This document shows positions 35,440-47,792 of a stretch of 64,000 nt of DNA, piece after piece; the first letter of the stretch is position 1, and the number at the start of each line of letters is the position of its first letter. Source of the stretch: Ancylostoma caninum (lineage: Eukaryota > Nematoda > Chromadorea > Rhabditida > Ancylostomatidae); contig JBAJFG010000073.1 of the NCBI GenBank assembly GCA_037903475.1, positions 1,054,001 to 1,118,000 on the forward strand, written 5' to 3'. A program made the position numbers and the translations under genes. Below the pieces are notes generated by a model that saw only the letters and a program-made list of their open reading frames with translations, searched no databases and was not told the DNA's origin.

Positions 35440-38400
35440 TGACCAGCGTCTCATCCTCTGTGACATCTTTTCTAGACAAACCTCTCGTTCCAAAACGACT
35501 CAGTTCTAGATAAAGCTCTGTCTCTGTACAGCAACAAGAAGTGCGAATGGGTATTGGTAGAGACGATTTCCCACTTTTAAGTTTTCCTAAACCAGATCTC
35601 CTCTCTAGGAAGGTTGTGTCAGGAATTCGGTGATGCTGCAAGGGTTGATCCATTGCAGGCTTCTCCAACCCAGTCAGCATTGAAAATAGAGTCCTAGTAT
35701 TGTAATTTGGAGTTGGTATTCAAAAATTACTCTAGATGGTGTCGGTAGTGGTGAACAGAAGCTCGTTTTTCCCGCTCCAGAGTAACGGGGTTTTGCGAAC
35801 TCAGTCTTCATTATAGAGGCACATCATCTTTACTTTATTGTTAGAGAAGAGTAGCTAATTGAACGGGCATTAAACCGATGGAGGACGTTGTGTTTAAGCG
35901 CAAGGCAAGTGTCTGCTGCGAAAAAGTGTTTCTCCAAACAAGTTTCGCGTCGCCCCTCTTTGCGTGAAATCGAGATCCTGTCCGCTACTCGGATATTCGT
36001 TGGGCATGCTTCAGAGTAGTGCTTTCCGCTCACATTGCAGTACATATACCTCATAAAGCACTTGTTGCTGTTCATGTTTCAGTCTCCAAACTGACGTTCT
36101 CTTACTCAGTTTTCCAAGAACATCCAAGAATAGAATTTTTTCCAAGATCCTTCTCTTGCAACTTTCCTTCACACTCGTGCAACAATCCCTCCAGCTGGTT
36201 CTTCGACATCGAATGGTTTTATGGTCGCTGTAAATTGTTTGAACGAAATCCGCAATTTCGACGAATTTTTAGTTTTTGAACGGAGTATGCCAAGATAGAC
36301 AAATCCTTTCAAGGGCTCGCGACCAGCGACAGATGGTAATAATCAAAGAGGTTCCTCTCTAAACAACATTGTAATTGCATTGTATAACATTATAATAGGT
36401 GATCAGGTATGAAATATCAGATTTAGAGTTAGAAGGTTTTGAGTATTGTTACTTAGACAAGATGTGATGAGGTACAAGTGTTTCAAATATCCTTGTATAC
36501 TATCGTCACAGCCTTACCGTCCTACCGCTAGGTTGGTTGCGCCAACAGCTTGTGGGAGTGGAACGCAAGGGGCGATAACGTGGCGAAGGACGTTCCCAAC
36601 ATCGTGTTGGAAATTAGAAATTTTCTCTGGCAAGAAGGGTCCAAACTCCGAAAGTAGTGCTGGTCAATGCAATGCTTAGCCAGTTCAGTGAATGGCATAT
36701 GGACTCTCACACTTCTCTGGTTTAAGCAGTGAGATTTTGCGAAAAAAGTAGTCAAAACCCGGAACCTTGCTTGACAGTCATACTGCGAAAATCCACTTAT
36801 CGAGCCACTTCTCCTTGTCGTCTGCCCCGAATATCCCAATAATACAGGGTTCTGTATGCCAAACCCTGCTGCTAGTGCAGGCCGAGTTTGAGCTTATCCG
36901 CTCCTGCTGCAGCTCTCATTTCATGGTTGCTCACGTCCATCACAAGGCCCGCTTTCCAGGTTTATATCTCCAGAACAGAATTTCTCAAAGCACCCATGTC
37001 CCTTCCCTTTATTAAGCCCATCCTTTCTTAATACTTTGCCGATATTTCGATTGTTCATAATTCCTTTCATTTTATTAATTGTTTTGTTTGTTATCAGTCC
37101 GAATTTTATTTATTTGTTCTTGCTTCATGGGCTTCGCGATAAGACCCATATTCGAAAAATACACGATTTTTTGGACTTCAAGTAGTTTCACAAAAGTTGT
37201 TCTCATATACAAATTCGAAAGCTGATCAGGAATTAAGGAAGTGGACTATTTTTACAGTGAAAAGAAAAATATGGAGCAGTCGAACGAAATTCAGGAGATA
37301 CCTGCTGTGAAACCAATCACATGGAAAATCCGACATTTCGTACTTGACGAGCTAATAGTTCTGAAAAAAAGCGCGCATTAATTATGGTGAGGCGATACGT
37401 CACTTGGATAGTAGTAGGAGAACAACAAGCTCGACGGGCAAGCTGAACGAGAACCAGATTGACGATCGTTGGGGGGTCTGCCAAATCTTTTGGAGTGAAG
37501 AAATAGTCCAGAAAGAACTAGGATGGCTTGGATCTTTTTAGAACAATCTCAGTATTTTTTCAGCGACAGAAGAGGTACTTTGCGAGGAAATCTGTTTTAT
37601 TCCTGCTAAAAGTGACTGTCTAGAACTTATGGACCCCTCTGAGTCCACCTGTTTCCCCTCCATAAATTTGCAGGCGATCAGCGTAATTTAAACCGAACAG
37701 ACGTTGCCGAGTGACATGTGTTCTGACACGGCATTACAACCTCGCTTCTCATCGTCGACCACAACAACCGCTTTGAAACACTTTGCAGAGAATTGCGGCC
37801 TGTTGATGATGTGCTATGGGCGTGATCGAATAGAACGAAGCTGTTCAAGAGCGCAACGCACTCCCTCCACCAATTTTCAAATCAGAAATCGTGGTTTCAA
37901 AGAAATGGAGCGTCAAAATGAAAATGTATCCAAATATTGTATGTACTAGCACATCCAGGCCCTCCGCTGATAGTTATGCCCCACAAACGCGACTCGTATA
38001 ACGTACGACTTGACTTCAAAGGGCACTGGCCTCTCCTCCTACTTGCTTCTGTCCCACCGCAGTTTCTGCTAAGGAAAGCTTCAGCCAGTGGCGGAGAAGG
38101 GGAAGTAGAAAAAATGACTTTCAGGCACTCAGCGTTACGTGTTACGTTGTTCTTGCTCCATTCCTGTGTAAGGACCACTCTGTTGTATCTCTAACCTACA
38201 CACTCAGATAGAGTGTAAGTGTGTGTTTTTTTTTGAAATCTTTTATTGGACAGTGGACAATTACTGAACTATGCTGTGTTAACTGATACTGCATAATGAT
38301 ATTCTGCTCAAGAAAATACATTTAAGTAGGGATGAAAGGGATTGATAAACAGATTTTTGTATGCTCACGTATATAGGATTGGTGGAAATTAAGTTACTTA

Positions 38401-38970
38401 TCTCTTATCCGGAATCGCATCTATAAAACTCTTTGAATTGCACTAGACCAAGCAATACGGAGCTCAAAAAATTGCTGAAGACCCCTGGACCCCGTAGAAT
38501 CTTTGTTATAAAATATCTGAGCAGTTGTTGAGGATTACTTTGCTTTTTGAAATGACATCTGGATCACTGAAAGAGTTAAGAGTACTTCTTCTTAACTTTT
38601 CTGGACCTTGCAATTACGGATTCTCTCCCGGCAGCCTCCGCTACCTTGCTAGTTGTCCTACACTTGTTTTGAGGAGCGCGTCCAAGATTACTCTGAGTGG
38701 TGACGGACAGGTATCGGATATCACAGATAAACTCTGCAAACACAAGCATCTGTTTTCTTACCGTACTCCTTCGTTCGCTCGACACATTGCGATAACCATG
38801 GCTTGAATCTTAGGGTACCAAGCTGCAAATTTAGTTTGCTTCAAACGTGACAATACTTGAGCAACCATGCGGTCACTATGCTTTTCTCTGATTCCTCCCT
38901 GATTGCTGCACACTTTCCCGCGTTGTTTTTCTCTCTGTTGTCTTCCCAACTTTCTCACGCTGAAACGCAC
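35440..38970. other. No gene supported
   Basis: Scattered short ORFs without family features or in-phase exon chains. A T9 run lies near 38226. Confidence 0.35.
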
Positions 38971-38974
38971 TCTA

Positions 38975-39265
38975 TCTGGTGAAATAGTACAAGCAGCCTT
39001 CCAAGCCATTTTTTTCTGCAGCAATCACCATTCGTTCTTGCAGGATTCGAATGACCGAGTCGTAAGCGGCCTCATATGTCCACCAAAACAACAGATTCGC
39101 GCACTCGAAATGGTAATTAACGCTGTGATTAGCATATGAGTCGAAGACATGGCGAAAATAACGGGCTGAGCAAGGAAAATGAGAAGAAACGCGAGGTGTC
39201 CAATTCCTATGACAATTAGCGCGAACACCTGTACAACTGTGCCATGTTAGTTACTGTAGTTAGCT
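38975..39265 (-). repeat. Inverted duplicate, copy 1 (possible exon, hydrophobic)
   Basis: The minus-strand frame reads VFALIVIGIGHLAFLLIFL, then MSSTHMLITALITISSARIC, then CFGGHMRPLTTRS, followed by a basic stretch. An AG acceptor (TTGTACAG) precedes it. It could be an exon with one or two membrane spans. The copy at 39755-40015 is inverted. Family not recognised. Confidence 0.45.
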
Positions 39266-39754
39266 ACCACAATTCGTTGACAGTTTGCGAGAATCAAAAT
39301 ATTAAAAGCCTTTCACTGCCATGTGCATGCATAGAAGTTTTTGTGTTGTTTCTGAGCAGCTAAAGCCATTCGACCAATCGTATGTCTTCTATATTAATTG
39401 CTTGATAACTGCGTATACGATGATTTGGGGCTTTTTTCAGCTGCCACGAAAACTGAGGCCAATTTTCAACAGTGGGATTGACTAATTAACAGATTTAGTA
39501 TTTAAAAAAAAACAGTGCAGGAATCACCTATCATCTGAACTCTCGAAACGTCACGAAATAAAATTTAGCAGAAAATCCATTGTAAAAATAGCTTTGTACT
39601 GATTGTGTAGAATTTAAGGCAGTGGCTAACAAGATTGGTCTCGAGGATTTGACAAAGAAATATAAGTAACACGCTTCCTTAACCACATTGCCGCCTATCT
39701 ATGGCATTGGAAGGCATATAGATATCTTGATTCCTGCAAACTATTCACGAATTA

Positions 39755-40015
39755 TGCTAGCTGACTACGGTAACTAGCAAGGTGCATCTGTACAGGTGTT
39801 TGCACTAATTGCCATAGGAATTGGACACCTCACTCTTCTCATTTTTCTTGTCCCAGTATTTTCGCCATGTCTTCGACTCATATGCCATCTAGAGTGCGCG
39901 AATCTGTTGTTTTGGTAGGGATTTGAGGCCGCTTATGACTCGGTCATCGAATTTCTGCAAAAAAGGGATGCAAAAAATAGCTTGGAATACTGCTTCTACT
40001 ATTTCACCAGGTATT
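39755..40015 (+). repeat. Inverted duplicate, copy 2 (decayed)
   Basis: Matches copy 1 from GTACAGGTGTT to ATTTCACCAG. It has several small deletions that break the hydrophobic frame and rejoins the copy 1 frame near RICCFGRDLRPL. Homology stops at CACCAG on the outer side. Confidence 0.6.
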
Positions 40016-40392
40016 TGCAGCTTGCCTCCCTAAGATTATATCAGTTAAGAATTAACACCTATATCATATGGCAGCAAAAATAGTGGGATTCCTGTTGCTT
40101 CATTGCTAGCAGTCCTCTGCTCATTAGCCAACAAACTCGTTAATCCTCTATCACCATCCGTCCATTAAACAGGTCCGCATACAGTCACAAGGAATCGCCT
40201 CTCCCAATATCTATTCCAAATATGGATTGCGTGATGTTATGCTTGACTGGCTACGGTAGCACTAGGGTGATGATTATCGCGTTTCGTCAGCGCTGACGAT
40301 GATCACCTATCATTATCGTGGCCGCCATCCGGCCACACGCGACTACAGCTCCGTAACGCTCGCGACGATAGCACCGATATTTAGGTACGATA

Positions 40393-40655
40393 CTCATGGT
40401 CTGTTAGCTGAAGAGGACCGACGAAATAACTTTGTCTGCAATTACGACCCGCTAGGGTCCCATCGATGGAGGACGCTGCAGGATACGTCAGGAAGGAGAT
40501 TTTGCTAAATGGCAGTAGGGAAGCATCAAGATGGAAGGGATCACACCGCATTGATGTCAAAAAAGTGTAAATATTAGATCAATTGGTCGACACCGTGATG
40601 AGGTCGTAATTGCAGACAAAGTCACACCATTGGTCCTCTGTAAGCTACCAGGCTG
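40393..40655. mobile_element. TA-flanked hairpin MITE, GTAGCT family, copy 1
   Basis: On the minus strand it starts CAGCCTGGTAGCTTACAGAG and contains ACTTTGTCTGCAATTACGAC. The left arm carries the same motif in inverse. TA at both ends (40391-40392 and 40656-40657). Confidence 0.7.
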
Positions 40656-41008
40656 TATCTGTACCATTTCCGTAACTGACCTTTTGCATTCAGTTTTGGC
40701 TATTGACACCTGGTGACTTTTACACATCTTCTAGGGGATCTAATAATTTTTCAGGAATATCTCACCAGACACCCTCATCTGCTTCCTCTTTGTCTCTGAC
40801 CTATTCGTTACGCAATGAAATACACTACATCACCACAGCAACGCCGTTGTAATTTTACGACAACGACATTTTTCACAGTGCACGCAATTTCGCTACGCCC
40901 TCATCGGAAGAGCGAACATTTATGGGAGAATCTATCGCTAAGCAGCGAATCCTTCAATCACTTTTACGGCTTCAATTGCACCGTTTCAAAAACCTAAGAA
41001 ATATAATA

Positions 41009-41014
41009 TTTATT
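41009..41014 (-). promoter_or_regulatory. Candidate poly(A) signal of the ephrin gene
   Basis: AATAAA on the minus strand, 133 nt after the ephrin stop codon. Confidence 0.5.
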
Positions 41015-41146
41015 AATTAATTTGAGCGATATGTACATACAACAATTGAAATGATCCGGTACGCATTCTCGAGAAGTTGTCCGGATGCTACCCGTCGTAA
41101 TTCACCCGCTATGACTTTTCCGCTGTGCGGTGGTGGACCTCGTTGG

Positions 41147-42620
41147 TCACAATGTAAGCAGCGTTGTGGCAAGTAATATGACGGCTACCGTAATCGGAGA
41201 CAATGGTGGTGGTCCCGACGAGAAGAGGCTCTCGACTGTAATGAGACTCTTGTAGCGCACTGAGTGGAAATACCATAACAATGATTAAAACATACCGTCT
41301 CCAATCTCATGGATCTGGAAATCGACTTGATCTTCAAGAGTGAGCGCTTCATACTCATGGCGTCTACTACCGCCATCTAATGGTACACGCTCTCCTCGAG
41401 TTACTGTAGGCCAAATTGGATTTTCTCCTCGTTCCACCTGGAAAATCCATTAATGTGGATGTGAACCAATGACTAGTTAACCAATACAGACTGCTGGGAA
41501 ATTACACTGAACAAAATACAAATTTGACAACAAGTTAAAGGCAACACTCGCTCAAATCTTCGTGTCTGAGGTTTTTTGGTTTTCTGGGTCTTAGAGCTCC
41601 CATCCGACAGTGAAATAACGAGAAACTCGCAGGAAATCCGCAAAATTGGGGTTGCCCATTTCGGTGTGTCTTGTCGCGCTCCACTGACACTCGTGAGTAC
41701 CGCTACACACGTTTGGTCATACGCGCTAATGAATGTGACGAGAAATTGTTAGCTGGCGCGTCGTCGCTGCGAAAACACGAGCATCGGGGCTGTGTTCATG
41801 ATTGTGATCCGGATTTCCTCATAGGTAAGTAATGATTCTTTGTGTTCTTTGAACATTTATGATGCGCTGCCAGTGTGCGTCACCAATAGGACTTTAACTC
41901 GGACTCGAGAATTTCAATGGGTGCTGCCTTTAAGGAAAAGTGCTCACCCACCTTTTCGAAAAATTCTCCCCACAGTGGATCGGATGGCCATCGTACATCC
42001 GTTGGAGCTTTTGTCGTAGTGGTCGTAGTGGTGGTCGTCGGCTTTCGGTGGATACGATGGCCTGAATAGGTCAGCTTAGTCTGTGAAAAATCAAGGTTAA
42101 CTAGCAAACCTACTGCTTATATCGCCATTTTTGTCCGTAACATGTATGACCATTTTGAGCTGATGACTGGCACAAAGCCCTCCATGGCGATTCTCAAGAC
42201 CACGACGAGTTCCCGTCGAAGTTGCTGCAAAGCCATTCAATTTCAGTGTGCTAGAACATGAATTCCTCCCAAATCCGTTTAAAAACTCACATATAAAGTA
42301 GTAGGTGTGACCTGGTCGATAGTCAAGAGCCGAAGGATTTGGACTCAGTAGCCTGAATGAAACCTTCACTTTATCCCTCCTCATCGGCGCAATACATCTG
42401 CCCAACTCCTTCGCCGACGGCGACAGGACGCACGCCTGGTAGTCGTACTCACTGACCTGAAGTGATGAATGATATGGTGGGCTCTTTTAGACAATGCACT
42501 TCTCAAAATGGACTTACTCTGTATATGATGCTTTGCTCTGTGCTTGACGGATCGACTTCTGATTCATAGTAAGGGCAAATGATATCCAGTGAGTCGCCGA
42601 TAGCAGCGAATCGTTCAACA
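41147..42620 (-). CDS. Ephrin, GPI-anchored type, partial (5' exons not found)
   Basis: Exons (minus strand) are 42518-42620, 42291-42456, 42142-42224, 41952-42080, 41296-41437 and 41147-41259 (TGA), joined in phase. The ephrin receptor-binding domain shows IGDSLDIICPYY, then FRLLSPNPSALDYRPGHTYY, FI-S-TSTGTRRGLENRHGG and LCASHQLKMVIH. A linker with nine threonines follows. The C-terminus ends in a hydrophobic tail (ITVAVILLATTLLTL) with no cytoplasmic part, as expected for a GPI signal. Ephrins are cell-surface ligands of Eph receptors in axon guidance and epidermal morphogenesis. The first exon or exons (signal peptide and first strands) lie at higher coordinates and I did not find them. 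The 42142 donor (GTTACG) is the least certain junction. Confidence 0.88.
41539..41929. mobile_element. TTAA-flanked MITE, diverged third type (in ephrin intron)
   Basis: 391 bp with TTAA at 41535-41538 and 41930-41933. The ends AGGCAACACTCGCTCAAAT and, inverted, AGGCAGCACCCATTGAAAT match imperfectly. The interior near 41825-41870 (GGTAAGTAATGATTC, then AACATTTATGATGCGCTG) still resembles the arms of copies 1-3. It begins about 20 bp beyond the splice donor of the threonine-rich ephrin exon. Confidence 0.85.
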
Positions 42621-43150
42621 CTGAAACAGTACAACTATTTTTGGAGAGCCAGTCAAAATAGATGAGAGTGGTAGTTCAATGGAAAAAAAAGAAAATCTTG
42701 ACGAAGAAGGAAGGTTTGAATTTGAAAAAAAACCTTCAATAATAGAAATAGAGAGTTCCACAGGTCGAGTGTCATTGAGAAAAGCAAGAAACAGAGTACG
42801 AAAGCAGATTTAGAAAATAAACATTGTCGACTCCAGTAAATCGAAACTGCCCGTCACATTTGCACTATTAGGATGAAAAGAAAGTAACTAAAGAGAATTT
42901 CGAGAGTTCTTTTTTTTACTGCTGATCTATCCGTTAGAAGTACCATGGTGAAAAAAGGTGAAACAATTTTTAAAAGAAGAATTTTTCGAGTCTTGGCTAG
43001 TCGGTATTCTTTGATGGTATTCGCGCAATTCTTTCAGGATAGCCTTCAAAATATTGTAGAACAAAATGGGACCTGGACGCATTTTTCGCGTTACTCTCAC
43101 CTCGCATTAATGCTATCAAAACCAACCACGAGACAATAGATTCGAATGTA
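42621..43150. other. Probable ephrin upstream intron, no exon recognised
   Basis: Lies directly upstream of the first ephrin exon found. No ephrin WN-type first strand or signal peptide is visible. Confidence 0.4.
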
Positions 43151-43387
43151 CAGTCTGGTAGTTCAGAGAGGGCAGATGAGATGACTTTCTTTGCAAATCA
43201 TTTGATCTAATGTTTACACATTTTTGATATGTTAATGGTATGGTTAATTCCATTTCGATGTTCCCCTGCATCCATTTAGTAAAATGTCCTTCCAGACGCA
43301 TCCTGCGGCGTCCTCCCATCGATGAGACCATTGCGGTCGTAAATGCAGACAAGGCCACTTCATCGGCTCTCTCTGAGTTAACAGAAT
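43151..43387. mobile_element. TA-flanked hairpin MITE, GTAGCT family, copy 2
   Basis: Left end CAGTCTGGTAGTTCAGAGAG and right end complementary to TTCTGTTAACTCAGAGAG. TCCTCCCATCGATG and AATGCAGACAA are shared with copies 1 and 3. The right terminus is decayed. Confidence 0.65.
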
Positions 43388-45875
43388 ATATGTATTATAC
43401 TTGTTTTGATATCGAATTTTATAGGAATTGAAGATTAAAAATTTGAAATGTCGTGTGGAATGAGGGAATTCTGGGAAGCGCTGGCATTCCATGTGGAATA
43501 TAAACAGAGCACATTGAAAAAACAGCAATTTCTTGTAGCCACAGAATTCAAAACAACTGAAGACAGCCATGTTTTTCCCCAAAACATTGCGTTTGTTTTC
43601 ATTCGGAATTAAGGAGAACACTGCTTTTGTCGGAACTTGCAGTTAGAAAGGATCCTAGAGCGATCCTGCGTACGTTACAACCAAGCAGTCCTTTGATCGC
43701 CCGGCTCTATGATTTATGAGCGTTGTCAAATGACACACTCATAGGTGGATGTCACTTGCCGTAAATCACTCACGACATAAAATCACTAAAAATGACCGGC
43801 GATTTCTGTGTGACGTCATGTCCCTCTTCATCCGAGTAAATCTCCTTGGTGTTCGACTGTAAAATCAGCCCATCCTCTTAATTAAGCGGCCTAATTGGCC
43901 ATCTCGATGAAATTTGATTACTGACACTCTATTCATAAGTGTTTTCGACCGATGCTCGCTGCTCGCCAGACTAGTCGAAGGTCTAATGAGCGCCGTCACG
44001 ACACTATCGAGCTTTTCTGCTATTGGTACGTCAAGTTTGTGCGCAGTGTTATACTTGGTGAAGGATGGATAGGTTGATATGGAGAAGTAAAATGTCCTGG
44101 GGGGGGGGGATTATCGCAAAGTAAATGTATGGATATCCGACACACCGTCATAAAGATATGGACGAAGTCAGAGGGTAAGTAGGAGTTGAGAGCGACGAAC
44201 AGGGCAAGCAAACAAAGTAACGGAGACAGTTATTGGGACTTTTCGGCTCCCAATGTAGAAGTGGAATGGCGGAACTAGAAAACGAATGGGAGGCATACCA
44301 ATTCATAAGTGGCCTATTCATCTCCGGATCTTCACACGACCCGAACCTGGGCCTCATTCAGTGATTTACCCAAATAATCTAAGCAGCACTGAACACCTTA
44401 TTTCTTGTTTTCTTAGAAAAGTGGTCTTCATTGTGAAATTGTTACAGTATGTAATGAAGCGAAGCGAGAATAGGCAGTGGTACTGGAGTCCAGGAAGATA
44501 GAGAGATTCAGAAATTGCTCTGAGCCTCGAAAAGGAGACGTTGGAGGCCAGTATTGTGAAGAAAACACTCCGAAGATGACTGAATTATGAGCATTCAGGA
44601 ACGAGTACACGATTTTCATTGACTGAAATTCCGGTTACTTCGGTGCCCCCATATACTTCACCATACTAGATTTTCTTTGCCAAATCTTATCTAGTAGCGT
44701 GATAAGGCTTTTGAAGGGGTAGATTGCATATGTTCGTAGCTTTTCAGGCTTTGAAGAAGGCGAGACGCCGAAACGTTAGCCGAATAAATATGAATATCAA
44801 TCTTGGTGTATTGCTCAACTAACTATTCTTCTATTCCTACACTAGTCACTACGCCAAGATTCAACGACGGTCGAAGTTGGGACCTATGCAATTCATCCTC
44901 CTGAATAAGGCAGCACCACCCTAACGACATTCCAGATGGCAAGTTTTTGCACCACTACTTCACTATTCTGTGCGCGTCCAACATGTGGGAAATATGATCC
45001 TCCAAGGCGACGAGACCCGGCAACGGCAGGTGATGGGCATGAAGATGGATGGGAAAGATATGGAAGAATAGCAACCAAACGCCGCTGTGCCCAGCAGATG
45101 TTTAGCGGATTGTATACAGATTACTCAATAATGCAGGTGCTAGAAAAAGGACGACATGAGAGAGGTCGAAAGCGGGCACTCTAACGCCCTTGATCGGCCG
45201 GAGAAGAAAAAAGCTCTCCTAATTCTCCACAACCCTCTGATAATTGCTTTGAATTTGTCAATAACGGATCCCTATCACTTCCCATACTCAAACGATGCGC
45301 CGGTTATGCGCATACCGTAATATAACATCACCTTTGAACATTAAACGACCACGAATTGCGCATATTGTCGGCGCCCAAACCATAGAAAGAGCCTCTTAAC
45401 CGCGGCCGACCACTTCCCAAACTACTAGACAGTCATAAATCGAAGGTCACCCAATTTATGGCACTTTCTACTCACTCCCACCTTCCGCCAAACAAAGGAT
45501 GGTAAATGTGATGTTAGCTATATCCTCACCTGACCTCGAAAATTTTATGCTGCTCTCGCCGACCAAAGTTTGGACGTGTGACCTTTAATTGTGGGGGAAC
45601 ATTTACAAAAAGAACGGTGTTGTACAAAGCGACACAACTGAAGTGGTTGAATAAATTGGATTTCAAAAAATATTCGCGCAGAAAAATTCGGCAATACTTC
45701 GTCGACCCAAGAACTCGGGGAGTTTGTAAAACTAAAACTTTGGGGGAAATTTTACATAGGACGTACATATTCCATGCTAACTTCTACTCAAAGTGGCCTT
45801 TTTCGAGTTCCGTACAGCAATCTTACCTTACCTTACAATGGTATAATACGACGGCACAATGGTATAATATGTATA
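43388..45875. other. No gene supported
   Basis: Unassigned sequence. A G9 run lies at 44101-44109. 44750-44790 holds GAAGGCGAGACGCCGAAACG, a hairpin motif of the kind often found near retrotransposon 3' ends. Confidence 0.35.
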
Positions 45876-46175
45876 CAGCCTGGTAGCTCAGAGAGTGCGT
45901 CCATGACTTTGTCCGCAATTACACCTACGGTGCAGTATCTGCCAGTTCGATCTTACATGACTCGATCTTTACACTTTCCTCTGCAACTCCTGATATGTAT
46001 TATGGTGTGATTTTTCCCACGTTGATGTTTTCCTACTGTCCCTTTATAAAACTCCTATCAGATGCTTCCTGCGCTATGCTCCCATCGATGGAGCAGTTGA
46101 TTAGGTGGGCGACACCGTGCGATAGCCGTAATTGCAGACAAAGTCACAGACGCATTGCCGCTCTCGTTTCATCTC
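45876..46175. mobile_element. TA-flanked hairpin MITE, GTAGCT family, copy 3
   Basis: Starts TA then CAGCCTGGTAGCTCAGAGAG. ACTTTGTCCGCAATTACACC on the left faces GTAATTGCAGACAAAGTCAC on the right. The right terminus is not sharp. Confidence 0.65.
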
Positions 46176-46865
46176 TGCTGGATTTTCTGTTGCAGGTAGT
46201 TATAGGTAATGCAAGTGTGGTACTGTGGGGCTTTCCACTGCATTGCGCCACTGGTTTCTTCTCCCAATCACAGTTGAGAAGAAACTTAAGGGCAAAAACT
46301 AGACAAAACTGGATGTTTCATATGTTTTACTCGAGAAAAACCCCTGCTTGCCGTGCGATTTACCAGGTGATTTCCCATTTTTAGACACCAAAACTACGCA
46401 ATTTCTTTGCTGTTGATTACCCATTCCTAGGTAAACAGCTCTCGTATTTGTCTACACAGTAGGGATACACTCTCCCATGCAGATCTTTCACTCACACTGT
46501 TTGCACAAGGTCGCGCATTACTAGCTGCTATGCCGATTAGTGGGCTCAGACAGAGGTTCTGTCGATGCTTCACTTCCCTACCGAAACTTTCCAGTAGCAG
46601 CGCGAATGTGTCAACAGCTTGCAGTGCACTAATGAAAGGTCGTGCGACGATGTTATCGTGCGGTGCTGAAGCGTCCATAATTATGATGTCACAGTGATCT
46701 CCCGTCCCGCTTACTCCTTTGAAGTTTGACACCTTTCACTTGGAGAATGATGACTGCATCAGATTCCTTAGGGACTTCTGCAACATGCCGAATGGGCAGC
46801 TTTCGTGTTCTCAACTTCAAAAACAAACAACGTAATAGTGCGCTATTTAGCCTACTACTCAGAAC

Positions 46866-47420
46866 CTCAAAAATAATTTGTTGACCACGATTTGGTAAAC
46901 AAGTTTCTGATTGCATCTGAAATTTGCTTGCTCCGAATCTTGTCGACAACATGTTTTCCACTTTCCTTGTCGACAAGTTGTCGGTCCAAAAGCTTGCCGA
47001 CAATTTGTCTGAACCCTTCCCTGCCGACAAGTTGTCGCCCGTACAAACTTGTCGGCAATGCTGTTCTAAAATTGCAAAATGTTGTGGTGTTGAATCCTGT
47101 GTTAGCCAAATCAGGACACTTGACTCACTCTCGTCGACAAGTTGTTTGGCTCAAAGATTGTCGACAACTTGTTGAGCCAAAAACTTGCTGGCAAGTTGTT
47201 TCGAGAGAAACTTGCCGACAACTCGTTCTGGCTTTCCCTTATCGACAAGTTGTCGGGGGAAAAGGTTGTCGACAATTCGACAACCTAGTTTTGGACGTCA
47301 TGATAACGTAAAACTTGTCGACAACGTTTTGCAAATTAGAAGGTTGTTCGCAAGTTATTTTGGGGCAAAAGTGGGCCGACAACTTGTTCTTGGGGTTCTG
47401 AGTGATTCGGAGCACATCCT
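46866..47420 (+). repeat. TTGTCGACAA palindrome-rich repeat, copy 1
   Basis: About fifteen degenerate copies of CTTGTCGACAAGTTGTCGG spaced 27-36 bp apart. The copy begins AACAAGTTTCTGATTGCATC and ends GGGTTCTGAGT. The same segment is present inverted at 61640-62215. Confidence 0.85.
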
Positions 47421-47694
47421 CAACAACCGCAGACCAGTAAGGCCAACACTGATCAATCATCGATGTAGCCGCCATATCCATAGCAAATATAACTCATAGA
47501 TCATCGTCAGTCTTTATGCGTGCAGACTGTTCATAAAGAGGTCGGATAAAGAACATCTGCCAGCATACTGTCGCATGGACAAATAGGTTTTGCGGTATAG
47601 TCTTCTACAGTAAGACGCTCCTTTGGTTTTCATCGTTGACAATGAAATAGTGGGAAAGAGCCATATTCCTTTTCATCAACTGAACTAGATACTA

Positions 47695-47792
47695 GTAATC
47701 GCGTGCTTAATACCGTTCCCTACCGTAAACTCCTCTACCGTAAGTAATCGCGCACTTAATACCGTTCCCTACCGTAAACTCCTCTACCGTAA
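47695..47792. repeat. 49-bp tandem duplication
   Basis: Two units starting GTAATCGCG, each with ACCGTTCCCTACCGTAAACT, differing at only a few bases. Confidence 0.92.

Noticed and set aside
46867..47311. Repetitive frames with DKLS/TSCR-type motifs
   Set aside because: Products of the TTGTCGACAA repeat read in different frames, not a conserved protein.
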